Shown here in pieces: positions 45,077-55,508 of a DNA stretch of 64,000 nucleotides. Both the position numbers and the translations under genes were made by a program. The first letter of the stretch is position 1, and each line of letters begins with the position of its first letter. Source of the stretch: Nannochloropsis oceanica (Eukaryota; Sar; Eustigmatophyceae; Eustigmatales; Monodopsidaceae); the NCBI GenBank assembly GCA_004519485.1, contig CP038135.1:310001-374000 (forward strand), in the 5' to 3' direction. Below the pieces are notes generated by a model. It worked only from the letters and a program-made list of their open reading frames with translations. It was not told where the DNA came from and searched no databases.

Positions 45077-46530
45077 GATAGGAGGACGCCCTCCCTCTGG
45101 CTCCTGTACCAGTTGTCGCATTTCTCGGGGGTCGGGCTGGAGCAGTAAAGAGGTTTATGCCCGTGGACAATAATCCAAGGAGCGAGCGTGCGGTTGGAGT
45201 TGGCGCGCTTCAGATCCTCCTCTGTAAAGGGAAATCAGGGAGGAGGAAGAGGACTTACGTTCTGGAGGTGGAAAACAAAGGCGAGGGACAGAGAGGAAGG
45301 GGATACATAAGAAATGCGCGAAGGGAACGACCCGAGGGGCTTGATATGGTACCTAGCCACTGGTACTGCCGTGGGATATAGTCCAAGGGGCCGAAATCGT
45401 AAATTTCGGTGGAGACGGCCACCAGATGCACGGGTCCAAGATTGAAGGAGTACCACCTAGTTTGGGGTGAGGGAGGGAGGGAGGGAGGGAGAAAGGGAAG
45501 ATAGGAGGGGTGTCAGTACAGCTCTCACGATGTCGCGGGGAGAGGCTAGCGGAGTAAAATGACAACTCTTATCTGTTAACCGTCATCAATCGTCTCAGGC
45601 ACGTGCTCACCAATTGTTGGGCGCATTCGGCCCATTCTTGGAGGCCACCTCCCCGTCACTGACAGGCATGTTCCGGAAGCGTTCAGAGTAGTGCAGGAAG
45701 TTGTATGCCTGAGTGTATATGCGTATTAATCAGGAAATGGGACGATGATGTCACTCTTGTCCTTTCCAATCGTGCCACACTCCCTCATCCATCTCTTCCT
45801 TCCCTTCTTCCCTTCCTTCCTCCCTCCCTCCCTTCCTCACCTTCTCATGGTTCCCCATCGAGGTCATATATGGCAACCTCGCAGCAATCGGTTCGATCTG
45901 CCGCATAAAGAAATCACCCTGCTTTCCCTCTCTCTCGTACATATCGTACGCAAAATCTCCTACATGCACAACGCCATCAAATAAATCCGGGTCCCGATTC
46001 AAGTGCTTCAACAAATGCCTGATGACTGTACTTCCGTTTAAATCCACACCCATATCACCATACACAACCAGACGTACTGGCAAATTATCAGCAAGGGTAG
46101 CCGCGTCAGGAGCAGTCTTAAAGGAATAAATTTGAGAGAGTCCGTCGCTGAGTGTCTCGTCTCCGACCTGATAATGGTAACGAGTCGAGGCCTCGAGGCC
46201 CGTCATGTTCACTATGTGATGCCGCTGCCGTCGCTTCGTTTTCCCTCCGTCGATAAAATCCACAGTGAGCCCCTCTGCAACGTTGTCGAGGTGAGCCGGG
46301 TCTTTGCCCCAGCGCACAAAGGAATGAGGCTGGAGCGGCTCCTCGACCTGCTGCTGCTGCTGCTGCTGCTGCTGTGGCTGCACGTAGCTGCGGGTTGACC
46401 ATTGCACTGCCACCAGGTCCGAGGTCTGCCCAAACGCAATGTGAATTTGCTCGGGCTTGTGATGCCGGGCTTGGATGAGGATGGGAAGCGCGAAGAGCAA
46501 GACGGCTGCGCCGAGGAATAAGACCTTCAT
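44497..46530 (-). CDS. Purple acid phosphatase (secreted metallophosphoesterase)
   Basis: Exons 46530-45841, 45708-45611, 45456-45353 and 45221-44497 join in phase to 538 residues. A signal peptide (VLFLGAAVLLFALPILIQA) and an N-terminal fibronectin-like domain (IHIAFGQTSDLVAVQWST, ASTRYHYQVGD) precede the metal centre. All seven ligands of the di-metal site are visible: YGDMG, GDFAYD (Asp and Tyr), GNHE (N227), VHGHKPLYC and GHEHNSER. NWWYSFNLGPVHLVAVSTE, split by an intron, is the conserved strand before the third block. Purple acid phosphatases hydrolyse phosphate esters outside the cell or in vacuoles and are often induced by phosphate starvation. Local oddities are a poly-Gln tract near residue 55, an Ala-rich insert after REGVLL and a basic GKRGRKRK insert before the GHxH block, all from simple repeats. 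The first intron and the others are purine-rich at the 5' end or pyrimidine-rich at the 3' end. Confidence 0.93.
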
Positions 46531-46856
46531 GCTTTACTTCAATTCACGCCTTGGCTGCAGCTGCGTTTCAAGTTGCGTGCCTTGAAAGCTTATGAGAGGA
46601 CGAGAGGCGAAACCACTGCGAATGACACGTACGTCTGTTATGCGATAAAAGAGGCCCTAGTGAGGAAGTGAACGGGGTGATGTAGCAGCGAGGCTCTACC
46701 CCTTCCGAATGACGAACATCGAACCTCCCCCCATCCACTTGAAGCAATTTCGGCATGTTGTGCCGTCGATTTTACTTCTTTCACACACTGTTCTGCTGCC
46801 TACTGTCTACACAACACTAATTTACAAACAGGAGACCCCCCCCCCCATTCAGAACT
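46531..46856. other. Spacer upstream of the purple acid phosphatase gene
   Basis: Both neighbours are on the minus strand: this is the phosphatase promoter region and the 3' end of the thioredoxin/kinase gene. No gene seen. Confidence 0.5.
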
Positions 46857-49800
46857 TTATTCCACAACCCTTTCCCCTCCATCCCCCCTTTCCATTCGCC
46901 GCTCCTCATACAACTCATCGACCGACGTTGCATCTGTATTTATCCTTGCAACTGCCTGAAACGCTCTAAAGGCTTCGACATCCAAAATTTTCAATTCTGT
47001 GTCCTCGACGTCCTTTCTTGCAATCACCCGTGGCCCCACCAGCCTCTCCTCCCCATTGCCTCCCCCTCTTCCTGACCCCCTTCCTCCTCCTCTCCCCGGC
47101 ACACGGTCATGCCTCCGATTATTATCGTACAATGTCACCGTGTCAAACGTCATGGAAAATTTCTCAAAATTCTTCGCAAACAACGCATGGCTCCTCAACT
47201 GATCCCTGACCGGTACCCCTCTCCCCGTCAACAACCTCCGAATAATCGCCCTCCGTACGGCGACCTCCGGCCGTACAAAGACACCAACCAACTCCACCCT
47301 GTAAGGCGTTACCTGCTGATCCCTCGGTAATGTTGTCTCGATCGCCCAATACCTTTCCTCTACAACCATCGAGGATGATCCTCCCTCCTTCCCATTCTCA
47401 CCGCTGATACTGCCGTTGTTGCTGCCGGTGGAGGGAGGGGGGGATGGGGTCTCCACGTAGCCCGGGCCGCGTTTGTAGGTATGGCGGTTGTCGCGAACCA
47501 TGTCCAGGGTTTGCATAAGAAAGGGGGCCCAGGCTGTGCGATGTGGAGGGAGAGAGGGAGGGAGGGAGGGAGGGGAGGTTGGGTATGTGTGTGTGTGTGT
47601 GTGTGAGCACTTGTTACAAAGGCCCCTCCCGACCTCGCCCTCCCCCCCTTCCTCCTTCCAGTCCTACCTAGGGTCGAGTCAAAGATGATGTCCCTCCTAA
47701 ATTTTAGGGCGGAAAGAAAGAGCTCCTCTGCTGCCTGCGTGCTGTAGTTGTGGACCTGCTCGGACGCCTTAGGTAGCTTCGCGCGGGTTAGGAGCTGATA
47801 GACAGGATCGATGGCTTTGAAGTGGTCGGCTTCGACGGAGACTACATGCTACAAAAGGACGAAAGAATGGACGAAGGAAGGAAAGGGGGGGGGAGTTAGT
47901 GTCGCCAAAAACATAATGTACCCTCCTCCCTGTCCGGACCTCTTCTCAAGATCAACTGCACACACCCCATTCTCCCTTTCTACCCATCCGTCCGTCCCTC
48001 CGTCCCTCCCTCCGTCCCTCCCTCCTTCCTCGCCTACCTGCCCGTGCTTCCTCCAGAACTCAGTCTGGCTCACCATCTTCTTCAACGTCGTTTTCCCCGC
48101 GCCCATCCCCCCCCCCAACAATATTAAATGTGGAGGCTCCACCCTCTCATCCCTCCCCCTCCCCTGCGCCCTGGTCAAGGCCCGGCAGGACGCCTCGTCG
48201 TGACACCCTAAGGCTCTGAATATCTCCATGGCACTGACCCACTTCCGGCGGGAAGCCAAGTCACGTCTGCAGCTGAGCTCGGTGTGGAGCTGGGATATCT
48301 GGTCGAAGGAGGGGGGTTGGTCGTCATGGGGAACTTGGCTTGCAACAGCAGCAGCATCAGCAGCAGCAGCGCCGGGAGGTCTATTTAAGATGGTATCGAG
48401 GTGGGTTTTTTTGGGGGGCTTGGCGCAGGGGGAGGAGGAGGAGGGCTTGCGCTTTTGGAGAAAGGGGAGGGAGGGAGGGAAGGTCGAGGAGGTTGAGTGT
48501 GGTGGTGATGGTGTCGCTGCTCCATTCTTTTCTACTCTTTTTGTGTCTCCTTCCCCTTCCTTTGCTTGATCCTCGTCATCGTTGCTGACTCCCGGGGGAG
48601 GTCCAACGGCAGCAGCTGCTCTTGATGCTCCTCCTTCCCCTCTCCCTTCCCCATCCTCTCCTCCCTCCCCTCCATCCCTCCCCTTCTCGCCGTCTTCATA
48701 ATACCCCTGCTGGTCCATCAACACCCCATCCACCCCCGACGCCGAGAGGGAGGACGGCTGAGCCAACCACTCCCCCATTCTCTTGATTATCTCCTCGCTT
48801 TCTAGCCCTCCCACAGGCAGAGGAGGCCAGTCCCACAACATGTTGCTCTTGCGATGGATGACTTTCAAGGTCGGGAACCATTGTACGTCTAACCGCTCGA
48901 GAAAGGCAGGATTCTCAGGGCCGTTGACAGTGACGAATAACACGGATGGATTGTCCCTGTAATGCGCCGCAGCAGCAGCGAGGGAGGGGGCAAGGCGCCG
49001 GCAGGCAGGGCAATGGTCAGAGTGGACCTCCAGAAGGATGAGCTCGGCTTGTTCGAGATTTGGAATGGTGGTTTGTCGGCCGTTTTGTACGGCAGGGCCT
49101 GGCAGGCCGGAGAGTAAGAGATCGATTCCACCCTCGTTGATTTCGATGACGCTGCCTAAAGCAGGTTCGGGTGAGGAGGAAGAAGGGGGATAGCGGGAGC
49201 CTTCTTGTGTGCACGAGCGGTTTCCTGACTTTGCTTCTTCTGCCGCAGCTGGCGTTGCTGCCTCTGCTTCTTTTCCCTCTGTTGTTGCTCCCTCTGTGGT
49301 TTCCAGCAGGCTATGTCTCTTCTGGGACTGCTGTTGGTGCGTCACCGACTCCCTCGCACAGGACAAGGACGAGGAAGAGAACGTTGCCAAGCCTGGCCAA
49401 GATCCCTCTACTTCATGATCCTTCCCATGCTGCTCATGCTCTTGTCCTTGTTGCTGCTCGTTCTTTTGGAAGGCCCGGGCGGCTTTCCATGCCTCCAGGC
49501 GTTCTTGGTTGACTCGAACCAATTCATCCACTCGATCCCAGCTCCGCCCGAAATATTCCGCGGCCAAGTCGTCCAAATGCTCGATCAACGGTGGCTTCGG
49601 TCTTTCGGGGTCCTCGTCGTCCTTGACACTACTGGCGGAGGAAGGGCACGCAGACAATGACGTCGGTGCAAGGGGACACAGCGGGGAGGTGTTACTCGCG
49701 TCAACTGCCTCCTCGTCCAAATGCCCGAAAAGATTCGTCTCTGCCAGTGCCAGGGCCTTATCATAGTTCTCGCCTTGCTCTTTGGTGCACCCCCAGGAGC

Positions 49801-49945
49801 GGACCACAAACTCTGCAAAACTTGGCAAGGGAGATGCATCAGACACATCGCCTGATGGGGCCGAGGAGGTGAACAAGAGGCGGGGTAGCGGCGGGTCCTT
49901 TCCAGCCGTGGTCTTTGGCCCGTAGGCTGCTGCAGCAAAGGCCAT
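46857..49945 (-). CDS. Thioredoxin domain fused to a zeta-type P-loop kinase domain
   Basis: Exons 49945-48038, 47848-47668 and 47533-46857 give 921 residues, all junctions in phase. After an acidic, low-complexity N-terminal region, a thioredoxin-fold domain spans about residues 275-400: LILLEVHSDHCPACRRLAPSL with C312-P-A-C315, NPSVLFVTVNGPE and VQWFPTLKVIHR with the cis-Pro. A second linker leads to HLILLGGGMGAGKTTLKKM (P-loop near 609-617), then VVSVEADHFKAIDPVYQLL and RRDIIFDSTLAW across the splices, and VELVGVFVRPEVAVRRAIIRRLLTGRGVP. That order, P-loop, E/V-x-D-x-F...P, D-S/T-T, is the zeta-toxin-like small-molecule kinase fold, also found in ordinary plant and protist proteins. Here it is an intact host gene. 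CPAC is an unusual redox pair. The substrate and any redox control of the kinase are unknown. Confidence 0.83.
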
Positions 49946-50254
49946 TGCTAACTAGGTGTACACGGGCATAAGCGAGGATCGTCAGTACGATGGCAAAGAG
50001 AGATGCAAAGGCGGTCGTCAGACACAGTGCCTCATCAAGATGCCGGCCATGGGCCATCTTCTTGTACATTTTCGCATCGCAGTGCACTCGAAAATGAAGC
50101 TAATTAATGCACTCATTACTTCACCCTTACTGTCCGATAATAGGTATCGGTCAGCTGGCCCGGGCGAGGCTCCGCCTGAATCAACTAGACGCTCGATCCC
50201 ACAAACCTCCGCGTAGTCGCAGGAGGTCAGGTCCCCGCTTACCTTACACACCAA
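49946..50254. promoter_or_regulatory. Compact divergent promoter
   Basis: 309 bases separate the ATG codons of the thioredoxin/kinase gene (minus) and the SET gene (plus), so both promoters must overlap or abut here. No TATA box is obvious. Confidence 0.5.
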
Positions 50255-51580
50255 ATGCTGCGCCGCGCCGCCCAGACCCTTGGTCCCGAGACGGCGCAAC
50301 TGGTAACTTGGGTGGAGAAGCAGGCACAGACAGCAGGAAGGATATGCGCACTCGGTCCAAGACCCCCTTTACCCATCCTCACACCTTCAAATGGCTTGGG
50401 CCTCGCGGCCCTCTCCCCTCAAGGCTACGCAGCAGGCGATGTAGTCTTGGCCCTACCTTTGACAGTCTGGGGACCAACTTCGGCACATTTTGCACTCCAA
50501 AATGCTCAAGCGACAGCTCCAGCGTTCTATCAAACTTTAATTGCCATAGACGAGGAGCTGGGTGGAGGCAAGCAGAAGCTTTTGCAGCCTGTGGCCTTGG
50601 CAACACACCTCTCCCTCGCGTTGCTCGACCCTGACGATGCAGTTCACCCATACGCCCGCTTTTTGTACGAGACAAGCCAGAAGGGTGTCCCACATCCGTT
50701 GTTGCTCGACCCTCATGTTTTAAGGGAGGGGCTGCAGGCCAGTCCAGTGGTGGCGGCGGTGAAGAAACGACAAGAGCTTTTCACATACGTACATCAACGC
50801 TTATTTGGCAGTGCTGCTACTGCTACTCCCGCTGAGACAATTCCGAATCAAGCGTCATTTTTGCCTATTTCGATCTTTCTCTGGTCTCTTTCCCGGGTCT
50901 TATCCCGTGGTGTTTCCGGTCCTGGTAAGCCGTTGACCTTCCTCCCGTTCTATGATTTGATGAATCACCGGCGCGCAGAGGCCAATTGCGAATACACCCT
51001 CGATATCAATGAAGGCACTATTGAAGTCAAAGCCACGAGGACAATTGAAGGCGGCGAGGAATTGTTTTTATGTTATAGTGATACCAAGGATAATCATCAG
51101 ATGTTTTTGACGTATGGTTTTGTGGACGAGGGAAACCCTGTAGGGATGACAATGAGGGTGGGTTTGAATGAAAGTGAGGAAAGAGAGGAGGGAGGGGCAG
51201 ATATAGAGTGGGTGATAGGCGGTGGCGCGGAAGAAGAAAAGAAGGAAAGGGCGAGGTTTGAATGTGCTTTGGCTGCTGTCCGCGGGGGGAAGGGGGGGAG
51301 GGACGGGTTGTCAGAGGGAGAAGGAATGGGTGTGATGAAGGGGGCGGTTGTGCGACGTTTGCAACAGTACCAGACATCATTGGAGGAGGACAGGGCGACG
51401 CTGCGGGAGATGGATGGAGAGAGGGAGTGTAAACATAAGAGCGAGGAAGGACAAGCACAGGATTTGGTTTTGCGACGGACAACGCTCGCATTGCTGGTGG
51501 AGGAGAAGACATGTTTGCAGCGAGCTTTGAAATGCTTGGCTAGAAGAGAAAGGGAGGGTATTGGATTTGAACAAAGATAG
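50255..51580 (+). CDS. SET-domain protein lysine methyltransferase (RLSMT/SETD6-like)
   Basis: Single-exon ORF of 441 residues. The SET domain is split as in the Rubisco large-subunit methyltransferase group: GLGLAALSPQGYAAGDVVLALPL (the G-x-G and first strand), a helical insert (ALATHLSLALLDPDDAVHPYARF), then LTFLPFYDLMNHRRAEANC with the N-H motif that holds S-adenosylmethionine, and ATRTIEGGEELFLCYSDTKDNHQMFLTYGFV with the catalytic-pocket Tyr. The C-terminal part, usually the substrate-binding helical domain, is present but low in complexity. These enzymes methylate lysines on non-histone proteins such as Rubisco, aldolase, ribosomal proteins or actin. The N terminus (MLRRAAQTLGPE) might be a short organelle signal, but this is weak. 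Substrate cannot be assigned. A tagataaataaatgaa stretch follows the stop. Confidence 0.86.
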   Translation: MLRRAAQTLGPETAQLVTWVEKQAQTAGRICALGPRPPLPILTPSNGLGLAALSPQGYAAGDVVLALPLTVWGPTSAHFALQNAQATAPAFYQTLIAIDEELGGGKQKLLQPVALATHLSLALLDPDDAVHPYARFLYETSQKGVPHPLLLDPHVLREGLQASPVVAAVKKRQELFTYVHQRLFGSAATATPAETIPNQASFLPISIFLWSLSRVLSRGVSGPGKPLTFLPFYDLMNHRRAEANCEYTLDINEGTIEVKATRTIEGGEELFLCYSDTKDNHQMFLTYGFVDEGNPVGMTMRVGLNESEEREEGGADIEWVIGGGAEEEKKERARFECALAAVRGGKGGRDGLSEGEGMGVMKGAVVRRLQQYQTSLEEDRATLREMDGERECKHKSEEGQAQDLVLRRTTLALLVEEKTCLQRALKCLARREREGIGFEQR

Positions 51581-51986
51581 ATAAATAAATGAAATGACAT
51601 AGACAAAGCAAAATTCCAGGATTTTCATCATGCCTTTGGTTGCAGCTTTTGCAGCTTTTACCTAATCTATGCCAGGTATAGGTACACATTGCGAAATTCT
51701 GCTGACCTTAATTTGTTCTTTGATTCTATTGCTGACCTTTTTTCGTTTTCTAATGATAGCTACACCTGTGGGACTGTGTCTCTCAGAGTCCCGGAAACGT
51801 CTCAAGCTCCCGCCTCGCACACGTCGTATATAAATCTAAAAGACCACACGGCAAATGTGTGTTGGGTCTGTGTCTCCAGATTATAGTTTATCGCTTTCTC
51901 TACATCAATGTTTTTGGTACACAAATTTTTAGTTCTCCCGCTCCATTCTGCCCCGCAAAACTGTCTCTCCTTCACCAACTCTCTCA
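51581..51986. other. Convergent 3' flanks
   Basis: A/T-richer stretch between the SET gene and the small secreted protein gene, starting with ataaataaatgaaat. No gene supported. Confidence 0.5.
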
Positions 51987-52394
51987 TTACCTTTCCTTCT
52001 TCTCCTTGCATGTCAACCTATCAATGTACGTATGCTCTCCTTTTCCCATGTTCGTGTCCGCGGGGTTCACAGCCTCATCTCCCAAGACGTAGGTCGCACC
52101 CCTTGAATAGTACATAACCGAAAACCACTCACTCCCTTCCTTGTATCCTTGTCTTATACAAAACTCGTCCGCGGCGGGCTTCCCACAATCGTGCCCATGC
52201 TTTGCAGTCAAAGAATTGTCTGGACCGTAATGCGCGAGCTCGTAATGAAGGCAATAATCGAGAGGTAGCCCATCAACGGTCGGGCCTTGGAATTGGCTGA
52301 GCTTGCGGAAAGACAAGTGCAGAGACGACGAATCCAAGCTGCTGCCCACGACGGCCAAGCCGACAAGTAGAAAGTGGAATGTGCGATATGCCAT
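51987..52394 (-). CDS. Small secreted Cys-containing protein
   Basis: ORF of 135 residues from the ATG at 52394; the frame extends to 52712 without protein character. Residues 1-19 are a signal peptide (FHFLLVGLAVVGSS). The mature part has DYCLHYELAHYG, then HDCGKPAADEFCIRQGY, and YVLGDEAVNPA. The block C...DCGxPAAxxFCxxxGY followed by a V-L-G strand is a pattern I recall from small secreted or wall-associated proteins of plants and algae, but I cannot name a family with confidence. Three Cys lie in the conserved block and a fourth near the C terminus (DRLTCKEKKER). Function unknown; exported or wall-associated by inference. Confidence 0.62.
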   Translation of the reverse strand: MAYRTFHFLLVGLAVVGSSLDSSSLHLSFRKLSQFQGPTVDGLPLDYCLHYELAHYGPDNSLTAKHGHDCGKPAADEFCIRQGYKEGSEWFSVMYYSRGATYVLGDEAVNPADTNMGKGEHTYIDRLTCKEKKER

Positions 52395-53543
52395 GGTAGT
52401 GTTAAATGGCGCCTGTGGTTGTTTGCAAAGCTTAGTTGTGCTTATGACTCGCAGGCTGCTCTTCGCGATGAGCTCCCTCCTGCTCCTGTCTGCCTCTCGG
52501 TGCTTCCCTTCCTTCCTGTGACGTGAATGAGGGATAAGAGACGGTGAGTGGCCTAGGCACATTTCCTGTTGCATGGCCTTGTGCATCGAGTGTACACGGT
52601 GTTGTTTGTGGTTGGTTATCTTTGGTCTCGTTTGAAAAAAAAAAAGCATCGGCGGGCTTGGACATTGCTTCGACACGGAGCCGTGCCATGCAGTGCGTAC
52701 CCAAGGGAACATCGCGTGGTGGACGAGAAAAATAATGGTCTACGACTCCTATACCCTGTCCGACTGCGGGCCAGAGCTCTGAATATTATAGAGAGGGCCT
52801 GGGTGGGTGTGATGGTGGGTTGTGAGTGGAGACATGCACGTGACACGAGGACCAAAAAGAGCTGCTCCTCTAAAGTTTGGGAGATCGCCGACATATTGCC
52901 TTCCGGTAATGGCTCGGCACGGTTTTGCATTCCAAACGTCATGATCGTTCTTTTATTTCTTTCCACGAGGTGCCCCCCCTGTGTTCTCCCGCCTTCCTCC
53001 GTACACCATGGAATCTCCCCAGGGATCCGCACGGGAACTTGCCCCCTCCCCCCTCCTTCTCCCCCCTCCCCTGCCGCAGACATTCTCTCGTCACCACCCA
53101 CCACCACACCATGGCAATCCAGACTCGCATGCCCAAGTCCCAAGTATTCCAAGGTCTCAGACTTGGACTTTCCACGGCTGCAGACTTGGACTTAGACTTG
53201 CGAGTCTGGATTGCCAGGGTGCGGTGGTGTTCGGAGGTGACAGCGGCCGGGGGGGGGTGGGGCAAATTAGCGTGCGGTGCCCGAAAGGATCACACGGCCG
53301 GGGAAAGGCGGGAGAAGACAGGAGAGTCGCATCGCGACCAAAGAATGTGCACCCAACACTGCTAGCGGCTGTCCGATACTTGTTTTTTTTACCGAGATAC
53401 CGGGGAGAGTGCGCTTGGCGCGAAAGAGCCGAGGGAGGAAGAGGGGGGGGAGTCCAAATAATATACCACAAGCCTGGTGCAAGGGCCAAGAAAAGGGAAG
53501 CAAAGCATAAAAGTACATTTACATAATTTCTTGCTTCTAGGCT
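52395..53543. other. Intergenic region holding a long inverted repeat
   Basis: No supported gene between two minus-strand genes. ORFs on both strands at 52925-53526 are mirror images of one inverted repeat, described as its own entry. Confidence 0.55.
52981..53320. repeat. Long imperfect inverted repeat (fold-back)
   Basis: The two halves, about 52981-53158 and 53162-53320, are approximate reverse complements. The best stretch is 17 of 17 bases: ggcaatccagactcgca at 53113-53129 against tgcgagtctggattgcc at 53199-53215. Farther out, ccaccacac pairs with gtgcggtgg, and gttctcccgcc at the left end pairs with ggcgggagaagac at the right. Mismatches and small gaps increase outward. It looks like an old fold-back (MITE-like) element or hairpin locus. 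No target-site duplication could be made out. Confidence 0.75.
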
Positions 53544-55508
53544 CTATTGTGCTCCTGCTGATGTTATCTGAGCCACCGAGTCTGCTTTGAATTCCTCTCG
53601 TACTTTTTGCCTCTTGCTGCACAAGCATTCTGCCCCAGCACACTCCTTTCCCCCCTCTCTCCTCTTGGCGACCACCACCCCTCCCTGCTCTACCTTCGCC
53701 GATCCAAAATAATCATCTGCATAATGATGTAAGCCTTCAATGCCGATGCTTCCGGCATCCATCCTCTTTCCCTCCCCCTTCTCCGCCACTACCCCGAACA
53801 GTTCCGCCAAGGCGTGCAATGTCTTGGTTCTACTGACCGTATTCACATTTATCCCCTCAGAGACGTCAAGAGGGAGTAGGACGGGCTTGACATGGTCAGG
53901 GTGGCGACGACGGACGATCATTTCCAGAACTACGTATTTGGCATTGCTGACATGACTTTCGTATCGCAGACAGACCCGGAGATAGGCACGAATGACCTCA
54001 ATCAATGGAAGGAGTCTCGAGGATACGGGGGAAGACAACGCTGAGGACGACGAAATGGTCGTAACCTCGTGGACAGTAGCGCCCTCTTTCCCTCCATCCT
54101 TTGTCGTACCACACCTCAAAGTCCGCAACACACTTGGATTGTACAACACAGGTCTCGCCAGCATCACCGCCGCGCACCCCGACATCGCCCTCATCCTCTC
54201 CACGTCCTCCCTCGTGTACAAATCCCCATTGGCAACGACAGGAATTTGAACTGCATCAACGACTGGCCGCAATAGCTCCCATCGGGCTGGATCAGATTGC
54301 TTGTCCTCCTTTGTTCTCATATGCACGTTCAAAGCACAGGCCCCTGCCGCTTCCATGGCTTTTGCAAACGCGATTGTTTTGGGAAGTGGGAGATCGGTGT
54401 CCAAAAGTCGGATCTTACAGGATATGGGGAGGTGTGGACAGGCAAGCCGGAGAGCAGTGATGAGGCTGGAGGCTGTTTGGGGGTTGTCGAGCAGGGCGGC
54501 GCCCATGCCGTCTTGGAGGGAGAATTTCTTTGGGCAGCCCTTTGATTTGAGAGGAGGGAATGAAGGCGGAGGGCGGGAGAAGAGGATGTGAGTTAAGAGG
54601 CGTAATTTATAACAGTAAAAATGACAGAGACACCAAATGGATGCAGATGCTATTTGCTTTACTCTTGGTGATGGGTCCTCTCTTCCGTCCGTCCGTCCGT
54701 CCGTCCTCCGTCCGTCCTCCTCCAAACCTTCTTATACTCACCATATTCAAATCAATGGCCGCCACGTCATGCTCGATCACCTTTGCAGCCTGCACAGCCC
54801 ATTCCGGATTCCGCGTACCCATCTGGAAAATGACGCACTCCTTCTCTCGTGCGACTGTTTGGAAAACAAGGCGTCGAAGCTCCGTTATCCCCTCGCCCTT
54901 GCTGCCGCTGCTGCTGCTTTTGGTGACAAAATCGATGGTGCCCAAGGCCCGGTTCTCTTCCCGAATGCATTGCATGAGTTTCCTATCGATGATTTCTTCG
55001 CCGTATACGACATTGCACCCATACTGGAGGGCGAGCAAGCGTAAAGGCAACGTGCCGGCGCGGACCATAGGGGCTGTATGTTGGAGAGTGTAGAGTGGAA
55101 GGTTGATGAGGAAATTGATGACAGGAGGTTGACTGGCATAAAGAGGCACGTACCGAGGGCAACCGTATCATGATAGAGGCGGTGGATGGCCCGTTGCAGG
55201 GAGGGTGAGGGACTGGGAGCAACATTTCCAGTGGAAGCGGGGGTTGGCGGAGTTGACGAAGGTGCGGCTTGAGAAGCGAGAGAGGGGATGGGAGAGGGGT
55301 TGGGCTTGCCAGACCTTCTGCGCGCCACGATCGTGTTCAGGTCTACATAGTCAACGCATTTGTCGTTGTCAACATATTGGGTCATGCCTGTGCGTGTCCA
55401 GGGTTTGGGTGGGTTGGTGGGCGGGTTAGCCAGATAATTCGCAATGCGGGGAGGCATGGCCAAGACGAAAGCGAGCCTCACAGACGAAGCAGGCAAAGCT
55501 GCAGGCAT
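53544..55508 (-). CDS. DUS2: tRNA-dihydrouridine(20) synthase, DUS2-like
   Basis: Exons 55508-55154, 55073-54742 and 54539-53544 give 560 residues. An in-frame ATG at 55457 (MPPRIANYL) is an alternative start. After about 118 leader residues comes the flavin-binding TIM barrel: APMVRAGTLPLRLLALQYGC, VYGEEIIDRKLMQC, VIFQMGTRNPEWAVQAAKVI, DVAAIDLNM|GCPKKFSLQDGMGAALL (the exon 2-3 join) with catalytic Cys231, CKIRLLDTD, ALNVHMRTKEDKQSDPARW and IPVVANGDLY, AAVMLARPVLYNPSV. The LAPMVR, VYGEE and Y/F-S-x-x-G-M-G-A-A-L-L patterns are those of eukaryotic Dus2, which reduces U20 in the D-loop using NADPH and FMN. The C-terminal extension is not obviously the double-stranded RNA-binding domain of animal DUS2; it includes HADDYFGSAK-like sequence and Cys/Lys-rich sequence. 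Subcellular site unclear; likely cytosol. Confidence 0.92.

Noticed and set aside
46857-49945. Reading the zeta-type kinase region as a bacterial toxin acquired by transfer.
   Set aside because: It has phased spliceosomal introns, host-like low-complexity linkers and a thioredoxin partner; zeta-type kinases are also ordinary eukaryotic proteins. No antitoxin neighbour is present.
52925-53526. Candidate genes on both strands around the inverted repeat.
   Set aside because: The ORFs on the two strands resemble each other because the DNA is a fold-back repeat; no start context, domain or splice structure supports either.
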